The position numbers and the translations under genes were made by a program. The notes below the pieces were generated by a model. It did no database searches and was not told the origin of the DNA. It was given only the letters and a program-made list of their open reading frames with translations. Of a stretch of DNA of 48,029 nucleotides, positions 7,748-15,399 are shown piece after piece. The stretch lies in contig NZ_JAQFVG010000306.1 of assembly GCF_029439455.1 (NCBI RefSeq), positions 1-48,029 on the forward strand, given 5' to 3'. Origin of the DNA: Caballeronia sp. BR00000012568055 (lineage in GTDB: Bacteria > Pseudomonadota > Gammaproteobacteria > Burkholderiales > Burkholderiaceae). Each line of letters starts with the position of its first letter. Positions within the stretch are counted from its first letter, which is position 1.

Positions 7748-8659
7748 TCATTCCAGCGGCGTAACGACGAGCCTCAGCGACGCGGTTTCCGTCTTGCCCG
7801 GCGCGAGCCAGCGCAGGCCGCGACCGTTGTGAATGGCGTCCGGCAGACCGATCCACGGTTCGACGCAATAGAAGTCGGAGGTGTCCGCTTCGGTCCACGT
7901 CGTCACCGCATACCAGGGCACCGAATCCGGCTGATCCAGTTCGAATTCGATCGATCGCTTCAAGCCCGGCAGATTCACTCGCACCGGCTGATCCGACGGC
8001 CCGGTCAGACAATGAAAGTTATCGACGATGCTCGCGTCGCCCAGCGAATAGCGCGGCTTGCCGGTCTGCGCCTCGCTGATCGCGCCATCGGGCAATTGAT
8101 GGCAACGCTCCGTACGCGGCAGTTCGATGCTGCTTTCCTCGCGCTGATCGTGCGGCAGATGAAAATAAAAGTGATGCCCCGCGTAATACGGCAGCGCGAC
8201 TTCGCCCGGATTCGATGTGGTCAACTCGACTTCGAGCGTATGCGCATCGACGATTCGATACGCCGCCTCGAAGCGAAACGCGAACGGATAGCCGCCGCGC
8301 GTGGCGTCGCTATCGACGAGCGTCATGCGCAGGCCGTGGCCGTCGGCATCGCGCCGGCAGGAGAAGGGCAGATTGCGCGCGAAGCCGTGCGTCGGCAGAT
8401 CGTGGACGACGCCTTCCGGATCGCGCCATTTGTTGATCTGGCCATCGACGAAATGGCGTCCGAGAAACGGAAAGAGCAGAGGATTGCCGCCACGGATCTT
8501 GGCGGCGTTGGCCCAGGCGGCGGGATCGAGCGGATCGGGCCAGTGGATGACCGGCTCGCCGCCCACGCGCCAGGTCATGAGCCGACCGCCCGCGCCCGGC
8601 GCGAGCTGGATCGCGGCGCCGTCGCGCTCGATTTCGATGACGTCTGCTTCGGATGACAT
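7748..8659 (-). CDS. Aldose 1-epimerase family protein
   Basis: Member of the galactose mutarotase-like superfamily, cytoplasmic, 303 residues. Visible family features are an Arg in GNPLLFPFLGRH, a catalytic-type histidine in LPTHGFARNLPF near residue 90, another in YYAGHHFYFHLP, and a glutamate in YCVEPWIGLPDA near 268. This pattern resembles the YeaD/hexose-6-phosphate mutarotase or generic aldose epimerase branch rather than classical GalM, so the substrate is uncertain. Its TGA overlaps an ATG of the downstream frame (ATGA), but that ATG is probably not the start of the LysM/LytM gene. Confidence 0.85.
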   Translation of the reverse strand: MSSEADVIEIERDGAAIQLAPGAGGRLMTWRVGGEPVIHWPDPLDPAAWANAAKIRGGNPLLFPFLGRHFVDGQINKWRDPEGVVHDLPTHGFARNLPFSCRRDADGHGLRMTLVDSDATRGGYPFAFRFEAAYRIVDAHTLEVELTTSNPGEVALPYYAGHHFYFHLPHDQREESSIELPRTERCHQLPDGAISEAQTGKPRYSLGDASIVDNFHCLTGPSDQPVRVNLPGLKRSIEFELDQPDSVPWYAVTTWTEADTSDFYCVEPWIGLPDAIHNGRGLRWLAPGKTETASLRLVVTPLE

Positions 8660-8865
8660 GGCAACGCGCTCCGTGAATGATGTTCGGGGAAACTCGATGA
8701 TAGAGACGAGCCGGAAAGCGCGCCGGGAATCGTTTCAAATCGCGATGATTTTGCCTGCGTTCTTACTACGGAGAAACCCTTTGCGGGAAATCGCGGCTGT
8801 CGAAGCAAACTGCAATATGTTGTTATACGACTCCAATGTTAGGCAGCAGACGGACAGGAGCGATC

Positions 8866-8952
8866 ATGGACTTGGCGATGGCAATGGGTGTCGGTATGTT
8901 CGGCCTTTTCGGCGCCGCCACGGCAATCTTTCTTTACAAGCTGAAGGGCTGA
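8866..8952 (+). CDS. Micro-protein of 28 residues, single membrane segment
   Basis: An ATG with a good AGGAG about seven bases upstream opens a 28-codon frame: MDLAMAMGVGMFGLFG then AATAIFLYKLKG. Almost the whole peptide is hydrophobic and Gly/Met-rich, ending with a basic KLKG, so it looks like a one-pass inner-membrane peptide with its C-terminus in the cytoplasm. In size it resembles regulatory subunits such as CydX or KdpF, but the sequence matches neither from memory. No partner gene is adjacent. The ribosome binding site and hydrophobic pattern are the whole case for it. Confidence 0.6.
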   Translation: MDLAMAMGVGMFGLFGAATAIFLYKLKG

Positions 8953-8994
8953 AGACCGGCCAGTCTTAGCTTATGTTTTCAGTCGTCCTTTCTG

Positions 8995-9022
8995 AGTTAT
9001 TCGATTTAGCTAACGAATAACT
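8995..9022. repeat. Inverted repeat AGTTATTCG / CGAATAACT
   Basis: Perfect 9-bp arms around a ten-base spacer, 42 bases after the micro-gene stop. It could be a weak terminator of the micro-gene or an operator; no T-run follows. Confidence 0.6.
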
Positions 9023-9038
9023 GTCAACGTTGTTTGCG

Positions 9039-9080
9039 GCGCATCTATGTGCGCTGAGGCCTTGGCGCATATAGATGCGC
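9039..9080. repeat. 16-bp inverted repeat with self-complementary arms
   Basis: The left arm GCGCATCTATGTGCGC (9039-9054) and right arm GCGCATATAGATGCGC (9065-9080) pair with one G-U wobble over a ten-base loop. Each arm is also self-complementary at its ends (GCGCA/TGCGC in the left arm, GCGCAT/ATGCGC in the right), so one long stem or two short hairpins can form. It lies 123 bases before the uppP start. Confidence 0.75.
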
Positions 9081-9202
9081 TAGGCATAATCGGTCCGGTC
9101 TTGCGCGCCGTACCTTCCTACTTTTCCCCGTTCGATCATCGACATCCGACACATTGCTCGGGGCACGGCGCGTCCTTCCCATTTCACGAAAAGGACCGAC
9201 GC

Positions 9203-10033
9203 GTGACTCTCTGGTTTCTCGTTTTTCTCAGCGTCCTGCAGGGCGTAACCGAACTTTTCCCGGTCAGCAGTCTGGGCCATACGCTGCTGGTTCCCGGTCT
9301 GATCGGCATGCATATCGACAAACATGCGCCGCAATTGCTGCCGTTCCTCGTCGCGCTGCATCTGGGCACGGCCATCGCGCTGCTCTGGTATTTCCGCACG
9401 CGCTGGATCGCGCTGATTCGCGGCTTCTTCGCGTCGCTCGGCGGCCGCAAGAACGATGACGGCCACATGATGTGGGCGCTGATCATCGGCACGATTCCGA
9501 CGGGTATCGTCGGTCTGCTGCTGGAAAAGCGTCTCGAAGCGATCTTTCACGATCTGCGCATCGTGGCGGCGGCGCTGATCGTCAATGGCGTGCTCCTGTG
9601 GCTCGGCGACCGCCTCCAAAAAGCCCGCGCGATGCAGGCGCCCGACAAGCTCACGTTCAAGCAGGCGTTTCTGGTCGGCCTCGCGCAAATTGGCGCGCTG
9701 ATTCCCGGCTTCTCGCGCAGCGGCCTGACGATGATCGCGGGTGTGGGCGCAGGCCTGACTGCCGAAGCCGCGGCGGAATTTTCCTTCCTGCTCGGCACGC
9801 CGATCATCTTCGCGGCGGGCGTGCTGGAACTGCCGAAGCTGTTCCACGCCCCCGGCCAAATGTTCGATGCAGCGCTCGGCGGCGTGCTGACCGGCATCGC
9901 CGCGTACCTGAGCGTGCGCTTCCTGATGCGCTATTTCGAAGGCCACGGCAAGCTGGCGTCGTTCGGCGTGTACTGCATGATCGCGGGGATTTTCTTCCTT
10001 GGCTGGTTCGTGATGCATCCGCAGCCGGTTTGA
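9203..10033 (+). CDS. uppP: Undecaprenyl-diphosphatase UppP (BacA)
   Basis: Integral membrane enzyme that dephosphorylates undecaprenyl diphosphate so the lipid carrier for peptidoglycan and other wall polymers can be reused; overproduction is known to confer bacitracin resistance. The 276-residue product has both family motifs: [14 protein letters not shown] at 13-26, with the conserved Glu17 and His26, and PGFSRSG at 168-174 with Arg172. It is strongly hydrophobic throughout. I chose the GTG at 9203 because AAGGA lies eight bases before it and the protein then begins where the family normally does. Confidence 0.95.
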   Translation: MTLWFLVFLSVLQGVTELFPVSSLGHTLLVPGLIGMHIDKHAPQLLPFLVALHLGTAIALLWYFRTRWIALIRGFFASLGGRKNDDGHMMWALIIGTIPTGIVGLLLEKRLEAIFHDLRIVAAALIVNGVLLWLGDRLQKARAMQAPDKLTFKQAFLVGLAQIGALIPGFSRSGLTMIAGVGAGLTAEAAAEFSFLLGTPIIFAAGVLELPKLFHAPGQMFDAALGGVLTGIAAYLSVRFLMRYFEGHGKLASFGVYCMIAGIFFLGWFVMHPQPV

Positions 10034-10128
10034 TGCTTACTCGTCGCGATCGGATTTGAGTCGCGATTGAGGTAAAATCGCGGACTCGCGTGGCGGTTGT
10101 TTTTTCTTTTCGACCGCCGCCGCATCAC

Positions 10129-10205
10129 CCGCCCTTAGCTCAGCTGGATAGAGCAACGGCCTTCTAAGCCGTAGGTCACACGTTCGAGTCGTGTAGGGCG
10201 GGCCA
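10129..10205 (+). tRNA. tRNA-Arg (anticodon TCT)
   Basis: A 77-base cloverleaf with encoded CCA. Acceptor strands CCGCCCT and AGGGCGG pair fully, the D-arm is GCTCAGCTGGATAGAGC, the anticodon loop CTTCTAA contains TCT, and the T-arm has CGTTCGAGTCG. It decodes AGA, a rare codon in this GC-rich genome. A TAAAAT box at 10073-10078 is a possible -10 element. Confidence 0.97.
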
Positions 10206-10225
10206 AGCGTAATCAAGCCACGCAG

Positions 10226-11296
10226 CTAGGCCGATTTCTTCCTCGCAAACAGCGCGATGCTCGCTCCGTTCGGATGCTGGGTATGGTCGTAATTAGCCGT
10301 GACGGTGAATCCAAGATCCTCGATGACGCCCAACAGGCTTTCGCGCGTCAGCCAGTAGCTGAATGGCGCTGCGCCGCCTGAAAAGCCGTCCCACTTCAAC
10401 GCATCGAGATAAAACTGCTTGTGCATATGAACGGTGCGCGTGCCGCACTGAACAATGGTCGGTGAAGCGTCGAATTTAGGCGTGAGAGCCGGATTACCGG
10501 CTATGACTTCCGGGTGGTAGTAGTGCGTCCAGATGAAAAAAGACGAAGCCGCTGCTGCCATGTCTTGCAAGAGGCGAATCGGATCGACCATGTGATACAG
10601 GACTCCGCTTGCCACGATCAAATCAAAACGCTCATTCGTGGAAGATAAATACTTGCAGAAGTCACCGAACAGGAAATCAGTCTCGAATTTCAACGCATTT
10701 TGAACAGTAAGGCATTTGAGAAACGCTTTCGAGTTCGATTCAATCGAAGTTACTTGCGCGCCCATTTTTGCGAGCATATAGGTATGGCCGCCTTCGAGTG
10801 GGCCTAATTCCAACACACGCTTTCCCTTCAGATCTCCGAATTGTTCGGCGACCCAGTGCATTCGACGGTCTTCGAATAATTTGATCGTTCCGAAGCCATA
10901 ACCTGGAATGTCGGAAGACCATGTGCCATCGAAGAGACCGAGTGCTGGCTTGTGTCCGGGGAACTCGGTCGAATGAAGATCGAGCACGGAAGTTTTGGAC
11001 GGGGCGGCCTCGGTGGGCTGGGCCCGAAGCTGCGCAAGCTCTAGTTTCGTGCGCTCGAGTTCGGTGCTCGCTTTCTCTAGGTCGGCTTTCGCGTTCTCGA
11101 GTTCTGCACGCGATTCATCTGCCTGATTGATCGCAGCGCGAAGGTTTTCGTTCGTCTGATCTATCTGTACACGTTGGCTCGTGGCTAATGCGTCGAGTTG
11201 TTGTGTCCGTGTCGCATAGAAATCGCGGTTCGATGCAAGGCGCCGGATCGGCGGTACTGTAAGGACCGTTTGTCGCAATATCGATTTCAGGGTCAT
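10226..11296 (-). CDS. SAM-dependent methyltransferase with N-terminal coiled coil
   Basis: A class I methyltransferase of unknown substrate, 356 residues from the ATG at 11296. Residues about 35-100 are a charged heptad-like region rich in Glu, Leu and Ala (for example RAELENAKADLEKAST), predicted coiled coil. The C-terminal catalytic part has the SAM motif VLELGPLEGGH, followed by an acidic turn in SIESNSKAF and ASGVLYHMVDP. The layout resembles methyltransferases of surface-glycan loci. Codon use is visibly less GC-biased than its neighbours and the gene lies 20 bases from tRNA-Arg, hinting at acquisition. The longer frame to 11332 lacks a better ribosome site. Confidence 0.75.
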   Translation of the reverse strand: MTLKSILRQTVLTVPPIRRLASNRDFYATRTQQLDALATSQRVQIDQTNENLRAAINQADESRAELENAKADLEKASTELERTKLELAQLRAQPTEAAPSKTSVLDLHSTEFPGHKPALGLFDGTWSSDIPGYGFGTIKLFEDRRMHWVAEQFGDLKGKRVLELGPLEGGHTYMLAKMGAQVTSIESNSKAFLKCLTVQNALKFETDFLFGDFCKYLSSTNERFDLIVASGVLYHMVDPIRLLQDMAAAASSFFIWTHYYHPEVIAGNPALTPKFDASPTIVQCGTRTVHMHKQFYLDALKWDGFSGGAAPFSYWLTRESLLGVIEDLGFTVTANYDHTQHPNGASIALFARKKSA

Positions 11297-11708
11297 GAGT
11301 CTCTCGTCGGCGAAAGGGGCGAAAAGCATCATACATGCTGCTTAGCTCTCCATAAATGATTTTGAATCTTGACCCGGCGTTACTTATAGACGCATCGCGA
11401 TTTTGGTCTGCCAATGCGAATCGCATTACTGTTTCTCTGCTGTTCCCGATTAATTAATCTGCATGTCAGCAAATTCGGGTATGCAGTCTGTTATTCGAGT
11501 GAATAATTCCTCGGTTAAAGCAATTATCTGAGTTTTGGCATTGCTCGCTGGCCCACTTCCTGCCCTAACTTCCCCCCATTACCGCCGATGTCCCGCCCCA
11601 CAATGCATCGGCGGAATCAGCCGTCTCGCGCACGCGCGACACCGCCCTCAAACGGTGCGCCGATGCGCTATCGCAGCGCATTCACGCGCCCGCACGGAGA
11701 GCGATGAG
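11297..11708. other. AT-rich intergenic stretch
   Basis: About 410 bases without a supported gene. The part from roughly 11340 to 11530 is markedly AT-richer than the rest of the window (for example GATTAATTAATC near 11450). It presumably carries the promoter of the leftward methyltransferase gene. I found no tRNA-derived direct repeat that would mark an attachment site. Confidence 0.5.
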
Positions 11709-12164
11709 GTGAACAATCGGGCCTACGAAACCAGTCCCGCGCAATGTTCGCGGTGGAATCGCAAGCAGTTGCGTCTGCAGCCGGAGGCGCGGCGGGTGCT
11801 GCTTGCCTCGTCGGAGCGGATGCTCGGGGCATCGCTCGTGTCGCTGTTCGAGCTGAAGGGCTTTCCGGCGCGGCTGGCGGTGGATGCGGCGTCGGTCCGG
11901 CATATCGTCGAGGAATGGCGGCCGCACGTGCTTTTTATCGATACACGCGTCGGCGCGTGCGGCAACTATTCGCTCGCGCGTGAGTTGTCACAGTTCGATG
12001 ACAGCGCGGATCGGCTCATGATCGCGATGAGCGGTTTTCTGCCCGACGAGCCGATCGCGCATCTCAGGGATGCGGGCTACGACGGGCATTGCCGTCGTCC
12101 GTGTCCGGTGTGGCAGATGACCGATCTGCTCGATGAGTTTTTCGCGTGTCACGCGGTGCGCTGA
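11709..12164 (+). CDS. Stand-alone receiver-like protein, degenerate
   Basis: A 151-residue protein whose residues 28-148 follow the response-regulator receiver fold: strand RVLLASSE, helix, HVLFIDTRVG with a candidate phospho-acceptor Asp78, IAMSGF with the conserved Ser/Thr position, and a final CRRPCP where active receivers have a lysine-proline. The acidic pair at the first strand is replaced by SSE, and the lysine is arginine, so normal phosphorylation is doubtful. There is no output domain. I chose the GTG at 11709 with a GGAGA-containing upstream; a longer frame begins at 11535. Its last 101 bases overlap the transporter gene on the opposite strand. Confidence 0.6.
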   Translation: MNNRAYETSPAQCSRWNRKQLRLQPEARRVLLASSERMLGASLVSLFELKGFPARLAVDAASVRHIVEEWRPHVLFIDTRVGACGNYSLARELSQFDDSADRLMIAMSGFLPDEPIAHLRDAGYDGHCRRPCPVWQMTDLLDEFFACHAVR

Positions 12165-13365
12165 ACGTCGCGGACTGCATCGCGCGCGCGTAGCCGCGTG
12201 GACCGAACACGATGTTCAGCGCGATCATCGCCGCGACGCTCACGAAGAGCATCGACCAGGAAAGCGTGAAGCCGCCGCTCAGATCGCGCACAATGCCCGC
12301 AGCCACCGGCGCGAGTGCCGCGATCACAAAGCCCACGCCTTGCACGAAAGCGACGAGGCGCGCGGCGAGCGCGTGGTCATCGGCGTGATCGAGGGTCAGC
12401 ACGAGCGTGAGCGCGAACACGCCGCCCAAGCCCGCGCCGAGCAGCGCGACCGCCGCCAGCGGCGCGCTCAGCGGCGCATATAAAAGAATCGCAAAACCGG
12501 ACAATTGGGCGATGAGACCGAGCGCGAGCCACGGACGGCGGTCGCGTCCGCGTCCGCCGAAGCGCGCGGCGGCCATCGGCAGCAATAACGCGGACGACGC
12601 CTGAAACACCGTCAGCAAGGCGAGCAGCGCGCCGCTTTCCTTCACGCCTTGGCCGAGTTGCTGGTAGTACGCGGGCATCCACGCGACGAGGCTCGTATAG
12701 CCGCCATTCACCAGCCCGAAAAAGATGCCGAGCGTCCACGCGCGCCGGTTCCTGAATAGCGATGGCGCTTTCGTCACGCGCGCCGCCGCGCTCGAAACTG
12801 GCGTGGCATCGGCGCGCATCAACAGCAGCCATGCGGCAAGCGCGATCAACGCGGGCATCGCCCAGACGGCGAGTCCGGCCTGCCACGAAGCATGCGATGC
12901 CACCGCCGGCGTAATGCTCGCGCCCAGGCCGCCACCCGCCATGATCGATGCCGAATACAAGCCCATCGCGAACGGCAGGTTTTCAGAGAACCGCGTCTTC
13001 ATCACGCCCGGCAACAGCGCCTGAATGATCGCGACGCCCGTTCCCGCGACTGCCGCACTGACGATCAACGTCGGCGCATCGCTGGCGAAGAAGCGGCCGG
13101 CGCACGCGATCACGATCGCCAGCAAGCCCGCCGCGACGCCGCGCGTATTGCCGATGGCACGCGACAGCGCGCTCGCGCCGAACGCGCACACGCCCATCGC
13201 GATGACCGGCAAACCGGTGAGCATCGACGCACCGCGAAACGACAAGCCGGTGGCATGCAAGATCGTATTCATCAGCGGACTGACGGACGTGAGCAGCGGC
13301 CGCAGATTTAGCCCGATCGCGACGATCACCGCGAGCCACGCGAGATTGGAAGTGCGTGAGTTCAT
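12064..13365 (-). CDS. MFS transporter, CynX/NimT-type
   Basis: Inner-membrane transporter of the major facilitator superfamily, 433 residues with about twelve hydrophobic segments and a polar C-terminal tail after residue 390. The opening GLNLRPLLTSVSPLMNTI is characteristic of the CynX/NimT group (cyanate or 2-nitroimidazole transporter homologues). Its ATG overlaps the TGA of the upstream amidohydrolase gene (ATGA), so the two are translationally coupled and the transporter likely moves the substrate or product of that enzyme. The long tail overlaps the receiver-like gene convergently; whether the tail is functional is unclear. Confidence 0.85.
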   Translation of the reverse strand: MNSRTSNLAWLAVIVAIGLNLRPLLTSVSPLMNTILHATGLSFRGASMLTGLPVIAMGVCAFGASALSRAIGNTRGVAAGLLAIVIACAGRFFASDAPTLIVSAAVAGTGVAIIQALLPGVMKTRFSENLPFAMGLYSASIMAGGGLGASITPAVASHASWQAGLAVWAMPALIALAAWLLLMRADATPVSSAAARVTKAPSLFRNRRAWTLGIFFGLVNGGYTSLVAWMPAYYQQLGQGVKESGALLALLTVFQASSALLLPMAAARFGGRGRDRRPWLALGLIAQLSGFAILLYAPLSAPLAAVALLGAGLGGVFALTLVLTLDHADDHALAARLVAFVQGVGFVIAALAPVAAGIVRDLSGGFTLSWSMLFVSVAAMIALNIVFGPRGYARAMQSATFSAPRDTRKTHRADRSSATPDTDDGNARRSPHP

Positions 13366-14552
13366 CGCGTGAAATCCTGATCGATGACGACGCCGTTCGC
13401 CATCACGAAGCGCCTTGGCGGACGCATGGCGACCGCTTGTGCGACGGTGTCGGCATCGACTAAAACGAGGTCGGCGCGCATGCCTTCCTGCAAACCGTAA
13501 CGCGCGAAGCCGCACGCACGCGCGCCTTCCACGGAGACGCATTCGAACGCGGCGGCGAGATCGTCGTCGCGGCGCAGGTCGTAGCGCATGGCGATCAGCA
13601 TGGCGCGTTCGAGCATGTCGGGCGAGCCGAACGGCGTCCATGTATCGCGAATGCCGTCATTGCCGCCAAACAGCGTGACGCCCGCCGCGCGCGCTTCGCG
13701 AAACGGCGGCACGCTCACCGATGCCGGCGCGGTCGTCAGCAACGCCACATTCAGGCGCGCGATGCGCTCCAGCAACGCGCCGCGCCGCGCATCGGGCAAC
13801 GCGCCGAGACAAAACGCGTGACTCACGACCACGCGACCCTGATAGCCATGCGCCTCCACGCGATCGAGCAGCAGATCGAACGTGAACGCGCCGAGATCGC
13901 CGGGTTCGTGGAGATGCAGATCGATCGGCTTGCCGTGCTTCGTCGCGAGCGAAAAGGTGATGTCGAGCGATGCAGCCGGATCGCCATCGATCGCAGCGGG
14001 ATCGAGTGCGCCGAGCACATCGGCGTCGTGCTGCAAGGCGCGATCGAGCAGTTCGCGCGTGCCGGACCGCTTCATCACGCCCGATTGCGGAAACGCGACA
14101 ATCTGCATATCGAGCACATCGGCGAGCGCCGCGCGGGTCTGCGCGACGCCTTCGAGATGGCGCAGACCCGCGTCCGTATCGATATCGACATGCGTGCGCA
14201 AACGCGTGGTGCCGCGCCGCAAAAATTCGAGCGCCAGCGCACGCGATGCCCGCGCCGCATCGTGACCACTGTGCGCGCGCCAGGCACGCTCGTTTTCAAT
14301 ACGATCGGTCAACCGCGCGCCGACCTCGTTGCGATACCACGGCATGCCCCACGTGGTTTTGTCCAGATGCGTATGACCTTCGACGAAGCCGGACAGCAGC
14401 AGCGCGCCGTGCGCCTGAATGACGCTATCGCCGGGTGCGGGCGTGCGCTCGCCGTGCGGCGCGATCGTATCGATCGACGTTTCCGTGACGCGGATGTCCA
14501 TTGGCGCGCCGCCGAACGGTCGTGCATCGACAATCCAGATCGATGGTTTCAT
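13362..14552 (-). CDS. Amidohydrolase, cytosine-deaminase-like
   Basis: Metal-dependent hydrolase of the amidohydrolase superfamily, 396 residues. The motifs run in CodA-like order: metal-binding GHTHLDKT near 60, TRLRTHVDIDTD near 118, MQIVAFPQSG near 147, the LHLHEPGD segment with a His and catalytic-type Glu near 213, VVVSHAFCLG near 238, and GNDGIRDTWTPFG near 290 with the metal Asp. This supports deamination or hydrolysis of a cyclic nitrogen compound, but not necessarily cytosine, since the CodA sequence around GHDD is altered to GNDG. GGGAGGG upstream of 14552 supports the start. It is first in a two-gene operon with the CynX-type transporter and divergent from a GntR regulator. Confidence 0.85.
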   Translation of the reverse strand: MKPSIWIVDARPFGGAPMDIRVTETSIDTIAPHGERTPAPGDSVIQAHGALLLSGFVEGHTHLDKTTWGMPWYRNEVGARLTDRIENERAWRAHSGHDAARASRALALEFLRRGTTRLRTHVDIDTDAGLRHLEGVAQTRAALADVLDMQIVAFPQSGVMKRSGTRELLDRALQHDADVLGALDPAAIDGDPAASLDITFSLATKHGKPIDLHLHEPGDLGAFTFDLLLDRVEAHGYQGRVVVSHAFCLGALPDARRGALLERIARLNVALLTTAPASVSVPPFREARAAGVTLFGGNDGIRDTWTPFGSPDMLERAMLIAMRYDLRRDDDLAAAFECVSVEGARACGFARYGLQEGMRADLVLVDADTVAQAVAMRPPRRFVMANGVVIDQDFTR

Positions 14553-14570
14553 GTGACGTTTCCCTCCCAC

Positions 14571-14607
14571 TTTGGTTGACCATTTTACGCACATTTGGTC
14601 AACCAAA
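14571..14607. promoter_or_regulatory. Twin GntR/FCD operator in a divergent promoter
   Basis: TTTGGTTGACCA (14571-14582) and TTTGGTCAACCAAA (14594-14607) each contain TGGT-N2-ACCA, the palindrome style bound by FadR/FCD-type GntR regulators. The two are 23 bases apart, about two helical turns, and together form a larger inverted repeat. They sit between the amidohydrolase and regulator genes, 18-55 bases before the former. Confidence 0.8.
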
Positions 14608-14664
14608 GATACGCGAACGCTGATAGACCGAATACAATGGGCAGCAGAGAAACGAGAAACGCAC

Positions 14665-15339
14665 ATGGAATTGACACAGGAAGACCGCGTCTACGACGCC
14701 ATCACGTCCGCGCTGCTGCAAGGCAAACTCGCGCCGGGCGCGCAGTTGGTCGAGCGCGAACTCGCCGCTGCGTTCGACTGCACGCGCGGCGCGATCCGCA
14801 AGGTGCTCGCGCGGCTCGGCGCGGAAGGCAAGCTTATGCTGGAGGCGAATCGCGGCGCGTTCGTGCCGTCGCCATCGGTGGACGATATCCGCGAGGTTTA
14901 TCGGGCGCGGCAGGTGGTGGAGGCGGGGATCGTCGCGGCGTTGTGCGGGACGCTGAAGACGCCGGACAAACGTGCGTTGCGCGCGCACGTGAAGAACGAG
15001 CAGCGCGCGGTGAAGGCGGGCAGTGTCGAAGAATGCGTGCGACTCGCGGGGCAGTTTCATCTGCTGCTCGCGGAGCTTGCAGGCGCACCGGATGTGTCGG
15101 CGTTTCTCGGCAGGCTCGTCGCCAAGACCGAGCTTTACAAGGCACTGTTCGATCCATCGAAGGTGTCGAACTGCGCATCGGACGAACATGCACGGCTCGT
15201 CGATGCGCTCGAAGCCGGCGATCTCGCTACCGCCTTGTCCGATATGCGCGAGCATCTCGACGAACTCGAAGCGCGCGTGCTCCGGCAGGCGAGCGGCGCG
15301 CGTGCGGGCGATCTGGCGTCCGTGTTCGCATCGAAATGA
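14665..15339 (+). CDS. GntR-family regulator, FCD (FadR) subgroup
   Basis: DNA-binding transcription factor of 224 residues. The N-terminal winged helix-turn-helix spans about 5-70 (LAPGAQLVERELAAAFDCTR, then GAIRKVLARLGAEGKL, typical GntR). The C-terminal FCD ligand-binding domain of helices follows from about 80, with the metal-binding type residues in VYRARQVVEAGIVAAL, the FHLLLAELAG segment and a His in DEHARLVDALEAGD. It is divergent from the amidohydrolase-transporter operon and very likely represses it through the twin palindromes between them, with release by the pathway substrate. Start chosen at MELTQEDR; longer frames add residues across the operator. Confidence 0.9.
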   Translation: MELTQEDRVYDAITSALLQGKLAPGAQLVERELAAAFDCTRGAIRKVLARLGAEGKLMLEANRGAFVPSPSVDDIREVYRARQVVEAGIVAALCGTLKTPDKRALRAHVKNEQRAVKAGSVEECVRLAGQFHLLLAELAGAPDVSAFLGRLVAKTELYKALFDPSKVSNCASDEHARLVDALEAGDLATALSDMREHLDELEARVLRQASGARAGDLASVFASK

Positions 15340-15340
15340 A

Positions 15341-15372
15341 AACGGGCCGCGTCATCAAGCACGCGGCCCGTT
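15341..15372. terminator. Bidirectional terminator after the GntR gene
   Basis: AACGGGCCGCGT and ACGCGGCCCGTT form a perfect 12-bp stem over an eight-base loop. It starts two bases after the regulator stop codon and lies 28 bases from the end of the converging phosphatase gene. The T-tract is short. Confidence 0.75.
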
Positions 15373-15399
15373 CTTGCTACCACTCAATCAAATGATGCG

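Larger units (their letters stand above)
8660..9202. other. Intergenic region with a micro-gene and two inverted repeats
   Basis: This stretch between two divergently read genes contains the 28-codon gene at 8866-8952, a 9-bp inverted repeat at 8995-9022 and a 16-bp near-perfect inverted repeat at 9039-9080. All three are described separately. The remaining bases, 9081-9202, presumably hold the uppP promoter; I see no strong -10/-35 pair there. Confidence 0.6.

Noticed and set aside
7635..7751. ATG at 7751 overlapping the epimerase stop (ATGA) as start of the LysM/LytM gene
   Set aside because: It would put 39 residues in front of an otherwise normal lipoprotein signal peptide; the overlap is probably chance.
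11297..11708. Possible attachment-site repeat of the tRNA-Arg 3' end
   Set aside because: I found no second copy of the tRNA 3' sequence in the AT-rich stretch or beyond.
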